From NCBI RefSeq assembly GCF_017309385.1, contig NZ_JAFJMJ010000002.1:124001-188000 (forward strand): a stretch of 64,000 bases of DNA, written 5' to 3'. The notes under the pieces are model-generated. The model saw only the letters and a list, made by a program, of their open reading frames with translations. It was not told where the DNA came from and did no database searches. The first letter of the stretch is position 1. Every line of letters starts with the position of its first letter. This document shows, in pieces, positions 61,452-64,000 of this stretch. Position numbers and translations under genes: made by a program. This stretch comes from Amycolatopsis sp. 195334CR. Lineage in GTDB: Bacteria; Actinomycetota; Actinomycetes; Mycobacteriales; Pseudonocardiaceae.

Positions 61452-61584
61452 TGGTGGTCTCCGGGTTGCCGGGCGGCCATCTGATAGGGCCTGAATGACG
61501 GGTCCCGAATTGCGGGCACCCGTCTGACCGCTCCCTGTCTGCTGGGTCTCAGGGTGACGGATCCCGGTCTGACGACTCCCAGTC
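61452..61584. repeat. Degenerate 15-bp-period tandem array
   Basis: Successive units begin at about 61452, 61467, 61482, 61496, 61511, 61525, 61540, 61555 and 61570. The best four (61496, 61525, 61555, 61570) fit TGACGGNTCCCGGTC with one to five changes; the others keep TG at the start and a GG-N-CCC-like core. It fills most of the gap between the XRE and DUF397 genes. No pentapeptide-repeat protein is encoded. Confidence 0.6.
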
Positions 61585-61687
61585 GGCCAGCTGGCGCGGC
61601 CATTCTGGCCTAGAACACCCTACTGAGGGCGCGCGGGGGTGCGAGGGAACGCAGGGTCACCGGATCCGGTGATGTGGGTGAGGAGGA

Positions 61688-61900
61688 TCAGGCGCCGGTG
61701 CGGAGGGCGGCCAGGAAGGCGGCCCAGCCCGCCGCGGAAAACCGCAGGCGGGAGCCATGCCGGTCCTTGGAGTCGCGGACCAGCACGTCACTGTGGTCGA
61801 ACGCGACTTCCACGCATTCTCCGCCGCCCTCGTTGCTTCTGGAGCTCTTGATCCAGCGAAGGCCGGACGAATCGACTTCGACCAGGCGTGGGCTGCCCAC
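61688..61900 (-). CDS. DUF397 domain protein, partner of XRE/DUF5753 regulator
   Basis: A 70-residue DUF397 protein: LRWIKSSRSNEGGGECVEVA, then VLVRDSKDRHGSRLRFSAAG and WAAFLAALRTG are the family signature. In Streptomyces these small proteins accompany XRE/DUF5753 regulators and affect development and antibiotic production, probably as antagonists. GTG 61900 has GGGAGGA upstream. It is on the same strand as the XRE gene, 341 bp away, separated by the 15-bp array. Confidence 0.92.
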   Translation of the reverse strand: MGSPRLVEVDSSGLRWIKSSRSNEGGGECVEVAFDHSDVLVRDSKDRHGSRLRFSAAGWAAFLAALRTGA

Positions 61901-62046
61901 GTGTCCTCCCCTGGGGTTGTGCGCGCAAGGCGGGTCCAGACCAAATTTCAGCTTATGGGCGGTAACTGAGCGTTTACTACCGCCGACAGAGCTAGGTCCT
62001 GGCCAGCGAACGGGGGATTGTCGGTACGGATAGTTAGGCTCAGCAA

Positions 62047-63366
62047 GTGCCTGACATCGTCACCGGCCGGGTACCCGCCAAACGGGTGCTCGGATTGGCC
62101 CTTCCCGCACTCGGCGTGCTCGCCGCCGAGCCGCTCTACGTCCTCGTCGACACCGCTGTCGTGGGCCACCTCGGCGCGCTGCCGCTGGCCGGGCTCGCGC
62201 TCGGCGGGGTGCTGCTCTCGCAGGTGTCCACCCAGCTGACCTTCCTCTCCTACGGCACCACCTCGCGGACCGCCCGGCTGCACGGGGCCGGGCGGCGGTC
62301 GGAGGCGGTCCAGGAGGGCGTGCAGGCGACCTGGCTGGCCATCGGGGTGGGGCTGGTGCTGCTGCTGGCCGGGCAGCTGCTGGCCGGGCCGGTCGCGCGC
62401 GGGCTGGCCGGGGACGCCGAGATCGCCGGCGCGGCGGTGTCCTGGCTGCGGATCGCGTTGTTCGGCGCGCCGCTGATCCTGATCACCATGGCGGGCAACG
62501 GCTGGATGCGCGGCGTGCAGGAGGCCCGGCGCCCGCTCTGGTACGTGCTCGCGGGCAACGGGATCTCCGCGGTGCTGTGCCCGCTGCTGGTCTACGGCGC
62601 CGGGTGGGGGCTCGAAGGCTCGGCCGTGGCGAACGTGGTCGCGCAGGTCATCTCGGCGGCGTTGTTCATCCGCGCGCTGGTCAAGGAACGCGTCCCGCTG
62701 AAGCCGGACTTCGGGGTGATGCGGGCGCAGCTGGTGCTCGGCCGGGACCTGGTGCTGCGCAGCTTCGCGTTCCAGGCGTGCTTCCTCTCCGCCGCCGCGG
62801 TCGCCTCGCGGACCTCGACCGAGGCGGTCGCCGCGCACCAGGTCGTGCTGCAGTTGTGGACCTTCCTCGCGCTGGTGCTGGACTCGGTGGCGATCGCCGC
62901 GCAGTCGCTGGTGGGGGCCGCGCTGGGGGCGGGGAGGCGGACGGAGGCACGTGGCATCGCCGGGCAGATCACCCGGTACGGGCTGCTCTTCGGCTGCCTG
63001 CTCTGCGTGGTGTTCGCGGCGGTGTCGCAGGTGCTGCCGAAGGTGTTCACCGCCGACGCCGGGGTGCTCGCCGAGATCCCGCACGCCTGGTGGTTCTTCG
63101 TCGCGCTCCAGCCGATCGCCGGGGTGGTGTTCGCGCTGGACGGGGTGCTGCTCGGCGCCGGGGACGCGGCGTTCCTGCGGACGGCGACCCTGCTCAGCGC
63201 GGCCGCCGGGTTCCTGCCGCTGGTCTGGCTGTCGCTGGCCTTCGGCTGGGGGCTGGCCGGGATCTGGACCGGGCTGACCCTGTTCATGTTCTTCCGGCTC
63301 GCCTCGGTGGTGGCGCGCTGGCGCTCGGGCAACTGGGCGGTGGTCGGCGCGGTCCGCGGGGCGTGA
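62047..63366 (+). CDS. MATE family efflux transporter (DinF type)
   Basis: A 439-residue transporter with twelve membrane helices in two homologous halves. DinF landmarks include VLGLALPALGVLAAEPLYVL, VDTAVVGHLGALPLAGLALG and the second-half VAAHQVVLQLWTFLALVLDS. It exports organic cations or quinone-like compounds with proton or sodium antiport. This is the usual neighbour of nrnA in actinobacteria, here displaced by a 4.7-kb accessory block. GTG 62047 has only a weak ribosome site. Confidence 0.92.
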   Translation: MPDIVTGRVPAKRVLGLALPALGVLAAEPLYVLVDTAVVGHLGALPLAGLALGGVLLSQVSTQLTFLSYGTTSRTARLHGAGRRSEAVQEGVQATWLAIGVGLVLLLAGQLLAGPVARGLAGDAEIAGAAVSWLRIALFGAPLILITMAGNGWMRGVQEARRPLWYVLAGNGISAVLCPLLVYGAGWGLEGSAVANVVAQVISAALFIRALVKERVPLKPDFGVMRAQLVLGRDLVLRSFAFQACFLSAAAVASRTSTEAVAAHQVVLQLWTFLALVLDSVAIAAQSLVGAALGAGRRTEARGIAGQITRYGLLFGCLLCVVFAAVSQVLPKVFTADAGVLAEIPHAWWFFVALQPIAGVVFALDGVLLGAGDAAFLRTATLLSAAAGFLPLVWLSLAFGWGLAGIWTGLTLFMFFRLASVVARWRSGNWAVVGAVRGA

Positions 63367-63492
63367 AACCCGCGTGTGGTGAAGGCCACCTCGGTAACGG
63401 GTATGTTTCGGCGTTGCTTAGGCGATACAACAAATAGGGCGGCATCGGCGGCGTCCTCTTCGTTGTGCCCGTGTCTCGCCTAGGAGGACCCC

Positions 63493-64000
63493 TTGCCTTC
63501 CCCCGCCACCGGCCGCGCCACCCGCCGGTCGTGGTTCATCTGGTTGACCGCCGCCGCCGTCTACCTGCTCGCCGTGTTCCACCGCACCTCGTTCGGCGTG
63601 GCCGGGTTGCAGGCCGCCGAGCGCTTCGGCGTCGGCGCGGCCGCGCTCGGGACGTTCACCGTGCTGCAGGTCGGCGTGTACGCCGCGATGCAGATCCCGA
63701 CCGGTGTGCTGGTCGACCGGTACGGCCCGCGCAAGGTGCTCACCTACGCGCTGCTCTTCCTCGGCCTCGGCCAGGTGCTGCTGGCGGTCGCCACCTCCTA
63801 CCCGCTCGGCCTGCTCGCCCGCGCCGTGCTCGGCTTCGGCGACGCGCTCACCTTCGTCAGCGTGCTGCGGCTGATCGCCGCGCACTTCCCCGGCAGGCAG
63901 TACTCCGTGGTCACCTCGTTCACCACGGCCATCGGCTACGTGGGCAACCTGGCCGCCACCGTGCCGCTGACCTTCCTGCTGGCCGGGCCGGGCTGGACGC
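63493..64000 (+). CDS. MFS transporter (3'-truncated by window edge)
   Basis: The frame opens at TTG 63493, five bases after TAGGAGG, and runs off the right edge, giving 169 residues. Five hydrophobic segments are visible, with MFS motif A between helices 2 and 3 (GVLVDRYGPRKVLTYALLFL) and a charged loop before helix 5 (AHFPGRQYSVVTSFTTAIGY). Its opening RRSWFIWLTAAAVYLLAVFHRTSFG resembles actinobacterial MFS proteins annotated as nitrate/nitrite- or sugar-phosphate-like. The substrate is unknown. It lies 126 bp after the MATE gene. Confidence 0.88.
   Translation, partial: MPSPATGRATRRSWFIWLTAAAVYLLAVFHRTSFGVAGLQAAERFGVGAAALGTFTVLQVGVYAAMQIPTGVLVDRYGPRKVLTYALLFLGLGQVLLAVATSYPLGLLARAVLGFGDALTFVSVLRLIAAHFPGRQYSVVTSFTTAIGYVGNLAATVPLTFLLAGPGWT

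Noticed and set aside
61496..61584. CRISPR-like array
   Set aside because: Units are 15 bp and contiguous with no unique spacers, and no cas genes are nearby.
61343..61603. Minus-strand 86-codon frame across the 15-bp array
   Set aside because: No pentapeptide pattern is visible despite the 15-bp period, and it overlaps the XRE promoter and operator.

Overview
The window is about 64 kb of very GC-rich actinobacterial chromosome. Strong G/C at third codon positions, many GTG/TTG starts, Lsr2, a nusA-infB-rbfA locus of actinobacterial type, SARP/NB-ARC and LuxR-LAL regulators and a DUF397/DUF5753 regulator pair all point to a filamentous member of the Pseudonocardiaceae. Amycolatopsis or a close relative is the best guess (inference; no rRNA is present to test it). 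No tRNA, rRNA or CRISPR array was seen.

Layout. 0-6 kb: tail of an ABC exporter permease, a PGPGW membrane protein, a translationally coupled PLP lyase and GNAT pair divergent from an Lrp/AsnC regulator, then lsr2 and a second GNAT. 6-13 kb: two STAND (NB-ARC/TPR) proteins bracket a GT-B transferase-like gene and a small Cys-rich gene; the second STAND protein also carries a SARP/BTAD DNA-binding head. 13-24 kb: an MMPL exporter, an ArsR-type regulator with a small membrane partner, the adoK-metH-metF methyl-cycle operon joined by four-base ATGA overlaps, a GT-C-like membrane protein and a solitary ThiG-like gene. 24-25.4 kb: an intact IS30-family element inserted inside a palindromic intergenic repeat. 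25-46 kb: a regulator-rich stretch with a TetR-controlled DrrAB-type exporter, an aldo-keto reductase and S15 peptidase, a BTAD regulator lacking its NTPase divergent from a LAL regulator, a quinone-reductase/HxlR pair, a two-component system divergent from a second ABC exporter, GPP34, and a TetR-VOC fusion divergent from a pair of bacterial PH-domain proteins.

46-64 kb: the conserved translation locus rimP-nusA-ylxR-infB-DUF503-rbfA, interrupted by an esterase and a Trm11-like methyltransferase, then nrnA. Between nrnA and the dinF-type MATE gene lies a 4.7-kb accessory block: a membrane-anchored hydrolase, an ArsR-like regulator, a degenerate class III cyclase-like protein, an XRE/DUF5753 regulator and its DUF397 partner. 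The window ends in an MFS transporter.

Most notable observations: (1) a 53-bp double-hairpin repeat sits between convergent genes at two places, and one copy is split by the IS30 element so that its uninterrupted form can be rebuilt exactly; (2) infB carries an apparent +1 frameshift in its low-complexity linker; (3) the last 11 codons plus stop of nrnA are duplicated just downstream with only synonymous changes; (4) a degenerate 15-bp-period tandem array lies between the XRE and DUF397 genes; (5) a perfect TGTGA-N6-TCACA site lies ahead of the methyl-cycle operon; (6) several strong palindromes fit autoregulatory operators of the adjacent regulators.
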